Assembly: GCF_021026195.1 (NCBI RefSeq)
Contig: NZ_JAJNCT010000005.1
Span: forward strand, 771,231 to 835,230
Reading direction: 5' to 3'
Source: Comamonas koreensis
GTDB lineage: Bacteria > Pseudomonadota > Gammaproteobacteria > Burkholderiales > Burkholderiaceae_C
DNA length: 64,000 nt
Shown: piece by piece, positions 24,503 through 32,168 of the stretch
Position numbering within the stretch: position 1 is the first letter of the stretch
Layout: every line of letters begins with the position of its first letter
Notes under the pieces: model-generated
Database searches by the model: none
Told to the model about the DNA's origin: nothing
The model's input: only the letters and a program-made list of their open reading frames with translations
Translations under genes and position numbers: made by a program

Positions 24503-24531
24503 AATTCTGTTGCGAAGTAGTTTTTTATCAA
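24503..24531 (-). promoter_or_regulatory. Predicted repressor promoter
   Basis: On the minus strand TTGATA (-35, 24526-24531), a 17-bp spacer and AGAATT (-10, 24503-24508) precede the repressor start at 24489 with only a very short leader. It overlaps the opposing early promoter almost completely, so the two are likely mutually exclusive. Confidence 0.5.
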
Positions 24532-24538
24532 CCATAAT
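24510..24538 (+). promoter_or_regulatory. Predicted early (lytic) promoter
   Basis: On the + strand TTGCGA (-35, 24510-24515), a 17-bp spacer and CATAAT (-10, 24533-24538) point toward the early genes. The expected start of transcription near 24545 leaves a leader of about 110 nt before the gp16-family gene. Confidence 0.55.
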
Positions 24539-24656
24539 CGCACTAACCCAGACCAAGAGCAGCCTAATCACACCGCTCAAGGGCCAAAAAAACAGTCGCC
24601 CTGCAAGGCGGCTGCAGCCAGTTCAACCAATAGTTACAAGCCCATTTTCGCACACC

Positions 24657-24911
24657 ATGAAGAAGCTTAGAACACCTGCCGAAGCTCGCGCTTTGCTTGA
24701 GTACCAGGGCATATCCATCGCCCAATGGGCGCGCGAGAACCACATGAACCAAAGCCTTGTGCGCGAGGTGCTCAAGGGCCGCAAGAAATGTCTCCGAGGC
24801 ATGAGTCACAACATCGCGGTGCTCCTCGGCATGAAAGATGGTGTCATTACCAGCCGACCAGCCCGTGTAGCCCCTGCGAACGAACATGCGTCACTGGGAG
24901 CTCAACCATGA
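24657..24911 (+). CDS. DNA-binding protein, BcepMu gp16 family
   Basis: 84 residues from ATG 24657. The sequence (TPAEARALLEYQGISIAQWARENHMNQSLVREVLKGRKKCLRGMSHNIAVLLGMKDG, here in one domain) is the helix-turn-helix of the BcepMu gp16 family, small regulators at the head of the early operon of BcepMu-type transposable phages. It likely acts like Cro or Ner to switch early transcription. It is the first gene after the early promoter, and its TGA overlaps the next ATG. Confidence 0.8.
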   Translation: MKKLRTPAEARALLEYQGISIAQWARENHMNQSLVREVLKGRKKCLRGMSHNIAVLLGMKDGVITSRPARVAPANEHASLGAQP

Positions 24912-25207
24912 GTATCTTCCCTCCAGGCCAAACTTTAGCTGCTCGGGTGGCCGAGCTATCGACCGCATGCCGTAAAGAATCCGCCTCCGCCCATGCAAAG
25001 GCACAAGGCCGGGAGGATGACCTCCAACTGCTGCTGCTCGTGGACGGTGGTTATCGACCACGCACAGCCGAAATGGATGCATTGCGCGCCGAGCTCGGAT
25101 TGCCTGATCCAGTCGTGCCGTCTCTTACAGAGTTCGGCCGTCTCAATCGCATGTTGTATATGGCGCACGGCCGCGGTAAAGCATCTGCGACAGCAGTTGG
25201 AGGCTGA
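24908..25207 (+). CDS. Early phage protein, unknown function
   Basis: 99 residues from ATG 24908 (ATGAG overlapping the previous stop). It is helical and charged: LAARVAELSTACRKESASAHAKAQGREDDLQL in the first half, then PRTAEMDALRAELGLPDPVV. No family recognised. The last 65 bp overlap, tail to tail, the oppositely oriented gene ending at 25143. Confidence 0.55.
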   Translation: MSIFPPGQTLAARVAELSTACRKESASAHAKAQGREDDLQLLLLVDGGYRPRTAEMDALRAELGLPDPVVPSLTEFGRLNRMLYMAHGRGKASATAVGG

Positions 25208-25577
25208 AATGGTCCAGCTCCCCCTCCGAGTAGTCACATGGCACCCGCGAATGAGCGGGTCTGCTAAGCAGGTCGTCTCGGGACTGCCACCATCGGATTC
25301 CGGCATGCACAAGCAGCCGGGCCTGGCCCTCGTCGGCTTGCGCGCTAAGCAGCCATCTTTTCAGCTCTCTGCCGAACATGGAGAGCGGGTGTTTCAGGTA
25401 TTGGTCCAGCTCATCGGCCAACAGCTCATGCTCGGCCAAAGCCGCATCACGGTGCAGCGTGAGTTCCTGAAAGGCTCGCCAAAGCGTTTCGTCTCCGAAC
25501 CGGGTTTTGAACTCCGTCATTGCGACGGCGATGGCCTCATGAATGGACCAACTGGTCTTTTCTTCAACTTGCGGCAT
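25143..25577 (-). CDS. Counter-oriented small protein within the early operon
   Basis: 144 residues from ATG 25577, with a strong AGGAGGACAC site. The sequence (EEKTSWSIHEAIAVAMTEFKTRFGDETLWRAFQEL, then AEHELLADELDQYLKHP, then LLVHAGIRWWQSRDDLL) is helical and soluble, with no family I know. It is the only minus-strand gene inside the rightward early arm, so it is probably expressed separately, for example in the lysogen. The good ribosome site and full-length frame argue against a chance reading frame. Confidence 0.55.
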   Translation of the reverse strand: MPQVEEKTSWSIHEAIAVAMTEFKTRFGDETLWRAFQELTLHRDAALAEHELLADELDQYLKHPLSMFGRELKRWLLSAQADEGQARLLVHAGIRWWQSRDDLLSRPAHSRVPCDYSEGELDHFSLQLLSQMLYRGRAPYTTCD

Positions 25578-25668
25578 GTGTCCTCCTGTTTGGTAGCCGC
25601 CATTGTTCACCAGGCTTGCATTTCCAAGCCGGTATTTGTTTGGACGCCGGGTCATGGAGGTGCTTCCA

Positions 25669-26145
25669 ATGTCTAAACGGAATTGGAAAGGCTATCGCGC
25701 TACAAGCTTCATCGAGTCGCTGCGCGCTTGCAAAAACTACGCCCTCGATTGCCACAGGTTCAGCGTCCTCACTATCGCAGAGCGCTTTGGCCAGACCGAA
25801 GACAGCCTCTACAAGTGGCTGAGCAATGGCCGCATGCCTGGAATCTTGATTCCAGCCTATGAGGTTGCGTGCTGCTGCAACTTCGTCAGCGAGTTCCTTG
25901 CAGCGACCTCGGGCCGCATGGTGATCGCGATGCCGAAGGGGAGGAAGGCCAGCGAGCAAGACCTGCTGCAGGTCGGCAGCGACTGCAGCCATGCCATGAC
26001 GCAACTCGCCGCTTTCTATGCGAACCCCGGCAGCAGCGATACCGAAGCACTGCTGGAGTCATTGCGGCTCCACATGGAAGCCGTCGCCTACCACCACAAC
26101 AACGTGGCTCGCTACAGCGAGCCCGAATTGGAGTTTGAATCTTGA
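25669..26145 (+). CDS. Putative phage regulator with helix-turn-helix-like region
   Basis: 158 residues from ATG 25669, preceded by GGAGG. Residues about 10-60 (ATSFIESLRACKNYALDCHRFSVLTIAERFGQTEDSLYKWLSNGRMPG) contain a helix-turn-helix pattern (IAERFGQTEDSLYKWL). The C-terminal 49 residues (from MTQLAAFYANPG) are encoded by the first copy of a 175-bp direct repeat. It is one of a run of early genes joined by overlapping starts. Confidence 0.6.
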   Translation: MSKRNWKGYRATSFIESLRACKNYALDCHRFSVLTIAERFGQTEDSLYKWLSNGRMPGILIPAYEVACCCNFVSEFLAATSGRMVIAMPKGRKASEQDLLQVGSDCSHAMTQLAAFYANPGSSDTEALLESLRLHMEAVAYHHNNVARYSEPELEFES

Positions 26146-26168
26146 GCACCGCACCGAACACCACAAAA
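25994..26168 (+). repeat. 175-bp direct repeat, copy 1
   Basis: Identical to 26373-26547 at all but three positions by eye comparison. It covers the 3' end of the regulator gene ending at 26145 and the first codons of the following gene (TTG start at 26142). The 204 bp between the copies (26169-26372) are a segment of transposase gene. Confidence 0.9.
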
Positions 26169-26378
26169 CATGCAATCAAAAGTTTGTTGGCCAGCCTGGA
26201 AGTCGAGGCGATCACCCATGAAGCCGGTAACAGCCGGGCCAAGGGCGGCGTGGAAAACGCCAACAACATCGTTGAGACCCAGTTTGAAAGCCGTCTTCGC
26301 TTTGAGCCGGTGAACAGTGTTGCTGAGCTGAATGCCACCGCGCAGGCTTGGGCCGAGGCATACAACGCCAACCCATGA
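26142..26378 (+). pseudogene. Chimeric ORF: start of the wHTH gene fused to a transposase fragment
   Basis: A 78-codon frame that begins with nine codons of the downstream winged-helix gene (TTG start; STAPNTTK) and then continues with 68 residues of MuA-like transposase (HAIKSLLASLEVEAITHEAG...AYNAN). The piece includes the third catalytic acid (GGVENANN) but neither aspartate. DNA 26169-26372 matches transposase 28605-28808 with about 11 differences in 204 bp, nearly all silent. It cannot be an active transposase and seems a recombination by-product. Confidence 0.75.
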
Positions 26379-26547
26379 CGCAACTCGCCGCTTTCTATGC
26401 GAACCCCGGCAGCAGCGATACCGAAGCACTGCTGGAGTCATTGCGGCTCCACATGGAAGCCGTCGCCTACCACCACAACAACGTGGCTCGCTACAGCGAG
26501 CCCGAACTGGAGTTTGAATCTTGAGCAGCGTACCGAACACCACAAAA
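26373..26547 (+). repeat. 175-bp direct repeat, copy 2
   Basis: Second copy of 25994-26168 at an offset of 379 bp. It duplicates the end of the upstream regulator (a silent partial copy starting MTQLAAFYANPG) and supplies the intact start of the winged-helix gene at 26521. Confidence 0.9.
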
Positions 26548-26826
26548 GCCGCCGAGCCCGTATTGCAGGTACTCGATGCGCTCGCCCACTTTGCCGCGAC
26601 GGGTGCCACCAACAAAGACCTGGCGGAGGCATGCAAAACCACCGCAGTGGTTGTAAGCCGCGCGACCGCCACGCTGATCTCTTACGGCTGGTGCCGCAAA
26701 AGTGAGGAAAGCGGCCGCTTTTACCCGACACCGAAATTTATGCGTCTCACTTTTGCCTGCATGGACGACTTCCAGCGCGCTGAAAAACGCTTGCAAGACC
26801 AGCGCCTGTCTATGACCGGCCATTGA
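26521..26826 (+). CDS. Winged-helix (IclR/MarR-like) early regulator
   Basis: 101 residues from TTG 26521, overlapping a TGA (TTGA). The sequence (AAEPVLQVLDALAHFAATGATNKDLAEACKTTAVVVSRATATLISYGWCRKSEESGRFYPTP, in one domain) is an IclR-type N-terminal winged helix without an effector domain. It is the intact version of the gene whose first codons are copied at 26142. It may regulate transposition genes that follow immediately. Confidence 0.65.
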   Translation: MSSVPNTTKAAEPVLQVLDALAHFAATGATNKDLAEACKTTAVVVSRATATLISYGWCRKSEESGRFYPTPKFMRLTFACMDDFQRAEKRLQDQRLSMTGH

Positions 26827-26852
26827 AAAATTCAGATTGGAGCAACCAAAAA

Positions 26853-27836
26853 ATGTCACGTCCTACCAGTAAAACTACCCCCCCAGTCGATGCAGTGATC
26901 TTGTCGGAAACTGCAGAAAAGCGCATTGCGGACACGCAGGATGCAATTGAGCTGGAGCAAATTCAATCACAGGCCCAGGTAAGAGCTATTGCCCTACAGG
27001 TTGGATACCTGCTGCCCGCTGACAGCACCGATCCCGACCTTATCCAACGTGACATTGCCGCCAACCTGCGCCGTAGCGCTGAGGCCTGCTTGGAAGTCGG
27101 TCGTGGCTTGATGGCCCTAAAGGCGGCTTGTCCGCACGGTGAATTTGGAAAACGCATTGATGTATTGGGCATTGAAGCCCCAGTTGCTAGCCGGTTCATG
27201 GCCGCCGCCCGCAAGTTCTCAAATTTGCCGACGTCGGCAAATTTGACCAAGGTTATCGGAACGCAAAGCAGACTCTTTGAGATGCTGGTTCTGGACGACG
27301 AACAGATTGAAGAACTTGCGCTGACTGGTGAATCCGGCGATCTCAAGCTGGATGACGTCGCAACCATGTCGGTCAAGGAGCTTCGGTCGGCATTGAGGCA
27401 GGCTAAGGAAGACAATAAATTCATAGCAAAGAAGCGTGATGACGAGCAACAGCGCGCCGATAGGGCAGAAAAGGCCCTTCGCGCTGGAGGGCCCAAGGCT
27501 CGCAGCCTCGAAGAGCTGGTAGTTGGCTTCCATAAAGAAGTGGATGAGCACCAAGATGCGGCCATGAAAGGCCTGCTTAATATCGACCTGCAGATAACAG
27601 CCTTGGAAACCTGGTACATGCAGTACGTCACTGCGCAGCCTGAGTTCGAACCTGGCGAACGATTCCCGATGCCTGTCGAGGTGTTGGACTTGGTGCAAAA
27701 GCTCAGCAGCAATGTTGGCCGCATCGCCTCCGCAGTTGGTGGGCTGCAGCGGCAGATTTGGAACAGCTTCGGCCACGAGCTGGAATCTGCCCCGGTCTAC
27801 CAAATGGAAACCCCCGCTGAGGCGGTGGCCGCGTAA
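26853..27836 (+). CDS. Early phage protein, DUF3102/ParB-accessory-like
   Basis: 327 residues from ATG 26853 (TTGGAGC upstream; a TTG at 26823 is an alternative). Middle region: LRRSAEACLEVGRGLMALKAACPHGEFGKRID and SRFMAAARKFSNLPT, a pattern seen in DUF3102-type proteins. A coiled-coil stretch follows (LRQAKEDNKFIAKKRDDEQQRADRAEKALR). It ends four bases before the transposase frame. A DNA-binding accessory role in replication or transposition is possible but unproven. Confidence 0.6.
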   Translation: MSRPTSKTTPPVDAVILSETAEKRIADTQDAIELEQIQSQAQVRAIALQVGYLLPADSTDPDLIQRDIAANLRRSAEACLEVGRGLMALKAACPHGEFGKRIDVLGIEAPVASRFMAAARKFSNLPTSANLTKVIGTQSRLFEMLVLDDEQIEELALTGESGDLKLDDVATMSVKELRSALRQAKEDNKFIAKKRDDEQQRADRAEKALRAGGPKARSLEELVVGFHKEVDEHQDAAMKGLLNIDLQITALETWYMQYVTAQPEFEPGERFPMPVEVLDLVQKLSSNVGRIASAVGGLQRQIWNSFGHELESAPVYQMETPAEAVAA

Positions 27837-27860
27837 CCCATGGCAACGGAGGCAGAAGCC

Positions 27861-29642
27861 ATGGCATTAACCCCTGCAGTGTGCGACTACATGCGCGAAC
27901 TTGCGCGAAAGCTCGACGCCGCCCCTCACACAGGGCGCGGGCAATTGATTGGCGATGCGGCCGGATTCCTCGGCATGAGCGACAAGACGGTGTACCGCCA
28001 TTTGAAGAGCGTGGCGGGCTGGTCGAGCGGCCGCAAATGCCGCGCCGACAAAGGCAGCACGAGCGTTCCCGCTGACACGCTGATGACCTTGGCAACCATG
28101 CAACGTGAAGCCGTGCGCGACAACGGAAAACAGACCATGTTTGTGCCGGTAGCGCGCAGCGTGCTGGAGGCCAACGGACTGGGTGTGGATGTCTCTAACG
28201 CCCACCTGGCAAAGCTGCTGCGCGAGCGTGGCCTCAATGTCACTGCGCAGCGCCAAGCTGCGCCAGTGCAGAAGCTGCGCTACCCGCACCCGAACCACAC
28301 CCACCAGGTCGACCCGAGCCTCTGCCTGGTGTACTACATGAACGGGCGCCAGCGGATCATGGAGGACCGCGAGTTCTACAAGAACAAGCTGGAAAACTTC
28401 GCCAAGGTTCAATTCAAGGTCTTCCGCTATGTGGCATGGGATGGCGCGAGCGGATCGGTGGTGCCTTGGTATACGGAAGCGGCAGGCGAGTCCCAGGCAA
28501 GTCTGTTCGATTTCCTGATGCACATTTGGGCCAAGCAGGAGGGCAGGCTGTTCCACGGGGTGCCCAAGGTCCTTATCTGGGACAAGGGCAGTGCAAACAC
28601 CAGCCATGCAATCAAAAGCTTGCTGGCCAGCCTGGAAGTCGAGGCGATTACCCACGAAGCCGGTAACAGCCGAGCCAAGGGCGGCGTGGAAAACGCCAAC
28701 AACATTGTTGAGACCCAGTTTGAAAGCCGTCTCCGTTTTGAGCCGGTGAACAGTGTTGCTGAGCTGAATGCTGCGGCGCAGGCTTGGGCCGAGGCATACA
28801 ACGCCAACCTGATCCCCGGCCAGGATACGCGCCTGCGCCGCGAAGGTATGGCTGCGCCTGTGGCCCGCTACGACCTATGGCAGCGCATCACCAGCGAGCA
28901 GCTGCGCTTGCTGCCGGAGGTGGAGGTTTGCCGCGCGCTGATGACAGGCAAGGAAGAGACGCGCCAGGTCAAGGCGGGCTTGACCATCAGCTACAAGCAC
29001 CCCAAGGCCGAGCGCACCCAGGTGTACAAGCTCACCGGCTTCCCTGGCGTCAACGTGGGCGGAATGGTCACAGTGCGCCCGCTGGTGTATGGCGAACAGG
29101 CCGTGCAGGTAACGGTCGAGCGCTTTGATGGCGAGCCACTGGTGTACCGAGCCATACCTGAGCTTGACTATGACGAATACGGCAATCCGCTGTCAGCAGC
29201 GGTGCCTGGCGAAGGCTACAAGAGCCACGCAGATACGCCCGCAGAGGTCGCCAGCAAGCAAATGGATGCCCTGGCTTATCCCGACCAGGACGCGGCCAAG
29301 GCACGTCAGAAAAAGGCTGTTCCTTTTGGCGGCCATATCAAGGCGCACAGCTACCTGCAGGACGTCGAGATGCCCAGCTTCTTGCAGCGTCCAGGCACGG
29401 AGATCGAGACGCCTGCGCATGCAGCCCCGGCTGCACCTGAACTGCTGGATTCAGTGACCGTGATGCTGCGTATCCGCAGCGAGCTGGGCCGCAATCTGAG
29501 CGCGGAGGAGCATGCATTCATGTCGGTGCGTTTCGCTGAAGGCGTGCCAGAGGACCAGGTCGCCGCCCTGATCGATCAATTCAAGCAACCAATCGAAGAC
29601 GCCGAGCCAATCCGAGCTGCAGGCGGTCTGCGGGCAGTTTAG
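27861..29642 (+). CDS. DDE transposase (MuA-like)
   Basis: 593 residues from ATG 27861, preceded by GGAGGCAGAAGCC (ATG 27840 is an alternative). There is an N-terminal helix-turn-helix (DAAGFLGMSDKTVYRHLK). The integrase core has its first Asp in HQVDPSL, its second in LIWDKGSAN and its Glu in GGVENANNIVE (residues about 151, 241 and 277). A Mu-type C-terminal beta domain (QVYKLTGFPGVNVGGMVTVRPLVYG) follows. It binds the phage ends and catalyses integration and replicative transposition with the ATPase encoded next. Confidence 0.95.
   Translation: MALTPAVCDYMRELARKLDAAPHTGRGQLIGDAAGFLGMSDKTVYRHLKSVAGWSSGRKCRADKGSTSVPADTLMTLATMQREAVRDNGKQTMFVPVARSVLEANGLGVDVSNAHLAKLLRERGLNVTAQRQAAPVQKLRYPHPNHTHQVDPSLCLVYYMNGRQRIMEDREFYKNKLENFAKVQFKVFRYVAWDGASGSVVPWYTEAAGESQASLFDFLMHIWAKQEGRLFHGVPKVLIWDKGSANTSHAIKSLLASLEVEAITHEAGNSRAKGGVENANNIVETQFESRLRFEPVNSVAELNAAAQAWAEAYNANLIPGQDTRLRREGMAAPVARYDLWQRITSEQLRLLPEVEVCRALMTGKEETRQVKAGLTISYKHPKAERTQVYKLTGFPGVNVGGMVTVRPLVYGEQAVQVTVERFDGEPLVYRAIPELDYDEYGNPLSAAVPGEGYKSHADTPAEVASKQMDALAYPDQDAAKARQKKAVPFGGHIKAHSYLQDVEMPSFLQRPGTEIETPAHAAPAAPELLDSVTVMLRIRSELGRNLSAEEHAFMSVRFAEGVPEDQVAALIDQFKQPIEDAEPIRAAGGLRAV
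28605..28808 (+). repeat. Transposase segment also present at 26169-26372
   Basis: About 95% identical over 204 bp to the insert in the direct-repeat structure upstream, in the same orientation 2.4 kb apart. The differences are almost all at third codon positions, so the copied piece came from, or was exchanged with, a functional related transposase. Confidence 0.85.
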
Positions 29643-29651
29643 GAGGGCCGA

Positions 29652-30905
29652 ATGCTGCGACTGAAGATGACTTTAGGCAACCACAACAAATCGCAAAGCG
29701 ATCTGGCCAGGTACTTAAAGCTAAGCCCTGGCACGGTGTGCCAGATCACCAATCACAACATTTGGCCCCGTGGCCAAACAAAGCGCTCCGACCCGGCGCT
29801 GCTGCGGTTCGAGATTGAAAAGTATTTGGTAAGCCTTGGCGCCAGTGAGCAAGAAATTGCTTGCGCGTTCGAGGAGGTTTTAAACGAGGGGGAGAACAAG
29901 CGGCGCGGCAACGCTGCAGGTTCCCCCGATTTCCCCGGCCAGCAGGCCGATTCTGACCAAGAGGAGCAACTGATGCTACTGAGACACCAACGCCTTTCTC
30001 AAGAGGCCCGCCAGCACTTCAAGATTGTACGTGACCCCTTCGTAAATGAGATGTCGGGCACTGATGACGTTTTCAACACGGGCGATATCCGGCACGTGCG
30101 CTCCGCTGTGCGCCAAACTGCCTTGCATGGCGGCATGCTGGCCGTAGTGGGCGAGTCTGGCAGCGGCAAAAGCACCATCCGCAAGGACTTGCTGGCATGG
30201 GTAGGCAGCAGCGGCGAGCCGATTACGGTGATAGAGCCATATGTGGTGGGCATGAGCGCAAGCAGCAAGGCAGGCCGCCCGCTGCTGGCCGCCGATATCG
30301 TCGGCGCTGTCATTCGCAACCTGGCCCCCAGCACCGCCATGCGTGCCACCCAAGAGCGCCGCACCGACCAGATGCACCAGCTTCTGCGCGAGAGCGCAAA
30401 GATGGGCAACAAGCACGTCCTCATCATTGAGGAAGCGCACGACCTGGCCACGCCAACCCTGCGCAGCATGAAGCGCTTCTATGAGATTGAGGACGGCTTC
30501 AAGAAGCTGCTCTCCATCATCTTGATCGGACAGACCGAGCTGGCCCGTAAGCTGAGCGAGAAGAATCCCGAAGTGCGTGAAGTCGTGCAGCGCTGCGAAA
30601 TGGTCACCCTGCCGCCGTTGGACAACAACGTGGAAGCCTATCTTGAGCACAAATTCAAGCGCGTCGGCTCGCAGCTGGGCGCGGTCGTGACACCAGATGC
30701 CATCGACGCGATCCGGTCGGTTTTGCGCCGCGATGTGACCGAGACCTTTGGCGGCAAGCGTGTGACCAATGAGCAATCGTTGTGCTACCCGCTGGCAGTC
30801 AACAATCTGCTCACCCGCGCCATGAACAGCGCATTGACCATTGGCGCGCCCAAGGTCAATGCCGCGCTGATCAACGCGGCAATCCGGGGAGACAGCGATG
30901 CATAA
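29652..30905 (+). CDS. Transposition target ATPase (MuB-like, AAA+)
   Basis: 417 residues from ATG 29652, with TAGGAGGGCC upstream. The N-terminal helix-turn-helix (NHNKSQSDLARYLKLSPGTVCQITN) matches the MuB DNA-binding region. Walker A GESGSGKST lies at about 167-175, Walker B is HVLIIEEAHD, and there is a sensor-like ILIGQTELARKL. It selects target DNA, stimulates the transposase and gives target immunity. Confidence 0.93.
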   Translation: MLRLKMTLGNHNKSQSDLARYLKLSPGTVCQITNHNIWPRGQTKRSDPALLRFEIEKYLVSLGASEQEIACAFEEVLNEGENKRRGNAAGSPDFPGQQADSDQEEQLMLLRHQRLSQEARQHFKIVRDPFVNEMSGTDDVFNTGDIRHVRSAVRQTALHGGMLAVVGESGSGKSTIRKDLLAWVGSSGEPITVIEPYVVGMSASSKAGRPLLAADIVGAVIRNLAPSTAMRATQERRTDQMHQLLRESAKMGNKHVLIIEEAHDLATPTLRSMKRFYEIEDGFKKLLSIILIGQTELARKLSEKNPEVREVVQRCEMVTLPPLDNNVEAYLEHKFKRVGSQLGAVVTPDAIDAIRSVLRRDVTETFGGKRVTNEQSLCYPLAVNNLLTRAMNSALTIGAPKVNAALINAAIRGDSDA

Positions 30906-31086
30906 GCAAGCACCCAGCAAAGCGCTGCGGCTTGCCTGGATCAAGCGCCGCGCACGAGGCTTTTGCCTCATGTTCGGATGCGATCTGCGCACAGCTGTGG
31001 CCGAGGCCACCTATGACTGGTTCCGCTTCAACGGAAAGCAGCTGCAGCGTGAAACCCTCATCCTGCAGCGGGGAGGCAAGCTGTGA
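30898..31086 (+). CDS. Small basic early protein
   Basis: 62 residues; its ATG overlaps the end of the ATPase gene. Sequence MHKQAPSKALRLAWIKRRAR, then GFCLMFGCDLRTAVAEATYDW. It is basic at the N-terminus and helical, with no family recognised. Its stop overlaps the GTG of the next gene. Confidence 0.5.
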   Translation: MHKQAPSKALRLAWIKRRARGFCLMFGCDLRTAVAEATYDWFRFNGKQLQRETLILQRGGKL

Positions 31087-31259
31087 AGAAGTACTACTTT
31101 GCCCCAGGCGTTATCGAATCGTTCCGCAAGGAGCGAGCCCCGGTGGACACGTTTGCGCGCTTCCTGTTGTCTCTGGCTTGCATGTTCGCCTTTGGCTGGT
31201 GCCTGGGCGCTGCAGCTGGCTGGGTGGAATGGGTCTTCTTCTGGGGAGTCGCCAATTGA
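31083..31259 (+). CDS. Small membrane protein with GTG start
   Basis: 58 residues from GTG 31083, overlapping the previous TGA (GTGA). Basic N-terminus (KKYYFAPGVIESFRKERA) and one hydrophobic segment (FLLSLACMFAFGWCLGAAAG) followed by WVEWVFFWGVAN. It is probably an inner-membrane microprotein. Its own TGA overlaps the TTG start of the next gene, so the three genes are translationally coupled. Confidence 0.5.
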   Translation: MKKYYFAPGVIESFRKERAPVDTFARFLLSLACMFAFGWCLGAAAGWVEWVFFWGVAN

Positions 31260-31879
31260 GCCATCCGATTGAATCGGCGGTGTGCCCATGGTGCCATTAC
31301 GAGGTGCCATTGATCGCCCTGTTCAACGACGCCGAGGCGCGCGCAGCGTTCCGTGCATTGGCAGAGCTGAGCATGCCCCTGGGGGCTCGCATTACTCGCT
31401 ATGTGTCCCTGTTCGGTACTGCGCGCCAGCGCGTCACAACACGCGGTGAGCTTCTGCTGATCGCCCAGCTGCTGCCTGATCTGCAGCGGCGTGTGATCAC
31501 CCACAAGGGCCGGGACTGGAATGCGCCCTTGAAGGTTTGGGACGAGGCATTTGAGGAGGTGTTTTCAGCGCGCGATAGCGGCGCCCTGGAGCTGCCTTTG
31601 ACAAGCCACGGCTACCTGTATGCCGTGATCCAGCGCTTGGCTGACCGGCACGAGGCGCAGGCCGAGGCCAAGGCTGAACACTCCAAGCGCGTATCGCCTG
31701 TGCGTGGCGCAGTGCAGGTGCGCGGTGGCGCGATGGCTATTGGCGACGCACTGAGTACAGCTTTGGGCAGCAAGGACGCAACTCTGGCGGCGTTGGATGA
31801 ACGGGACAAGCAGGCCGCGCCCATGCCTGAAAGCGTGCGGGAGAAGTTTGCATCAATCAAGAAAGGAGCCGTGGCATGA
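31256..31879 (+). CDS. Early phage protein with CPWC motif, TTG start
   Basis: 207 residues from TTG 31256 (TTGA overlapping the previous stop). The N-terminus SHPIESAVCPWCHYEVPL has one CxxC, as in a half zinc ribbon. It is otherwise helical, with LFNDAEARAAFRALAELSMPLGARI and a charged C-terminus. No named family. The reading frame upstream of the TTG lacks coding character, so this start is preferred. Confidence 0.55.
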   Translation: MSHPIESAVCPWCHYEVPLIALFNDAEARAAFRALAELSMPLGARITRYVSLFGTARQRVTTRGELLLIAQLLPDLQRRVITHKGRDWNAPLKVWDEAFEEVFSARDSGALELPLTSHGYLYAVIQRLADRHEAQAEAKAEHSKRVSPVRGAVQVRGGAMAIGDALSTALGSKDATLAALDERDKQAAPMPESVREKFASIKKGAVA

Positions 31880-32157
31880 ACCAGACACCCGAGCAAACCG
31901 AGGCAATGCAACTGGTAAAAGAAATTGAAGCGGTAGCCCAACAGATCATCGAATCCGCCGAAGGCGTACTTCATGAGGTCTATATGGCCGCATTGCTCGA
32001 AGCCATGCGTGCCGCAGCGGCCACTTTTCCCTGCTGCGCCCCTTCACTAGGCGAGTTGATGGTTAAGAACGGCCTGCAAATTCTGGAACAAGCCCGCCAG
32101 CCCGCTGCACACCAGGGCGTTGACCTGGTAGTGCAGGAAGCGGCAACGATTCATTAA
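31876..32157 (+). CDS. Small early protein, unknown
   Basis: 93 residues from ATG 31876 (AAAGGAGCC upstream, ATGA overlap). Acidic and helical: TPEQTEAMQLVKEIEAVAQQ, then an Ala/Met-rich middle and a CC pair. No family recognised. Confidence 0.5.
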   Translation: MNQTPEQTEAMQLVKEIEAVAQQIIESAEGVLHEVYMAALLEAMRAAAATFPCCAPSLGELMVKNGLQILEQARQPAAHQGVDLVVQEAATIH

Positions 32158-32168
32158 AGGAGCGACAA

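Noticed and set aside
26142-26547. Insertion sequence at the 175-bp repeat
   Set aside because: No terminal inverted repeats or complete transposase. The repeats are pieces of neighbouring phage genes, so it is a recombination duplication.
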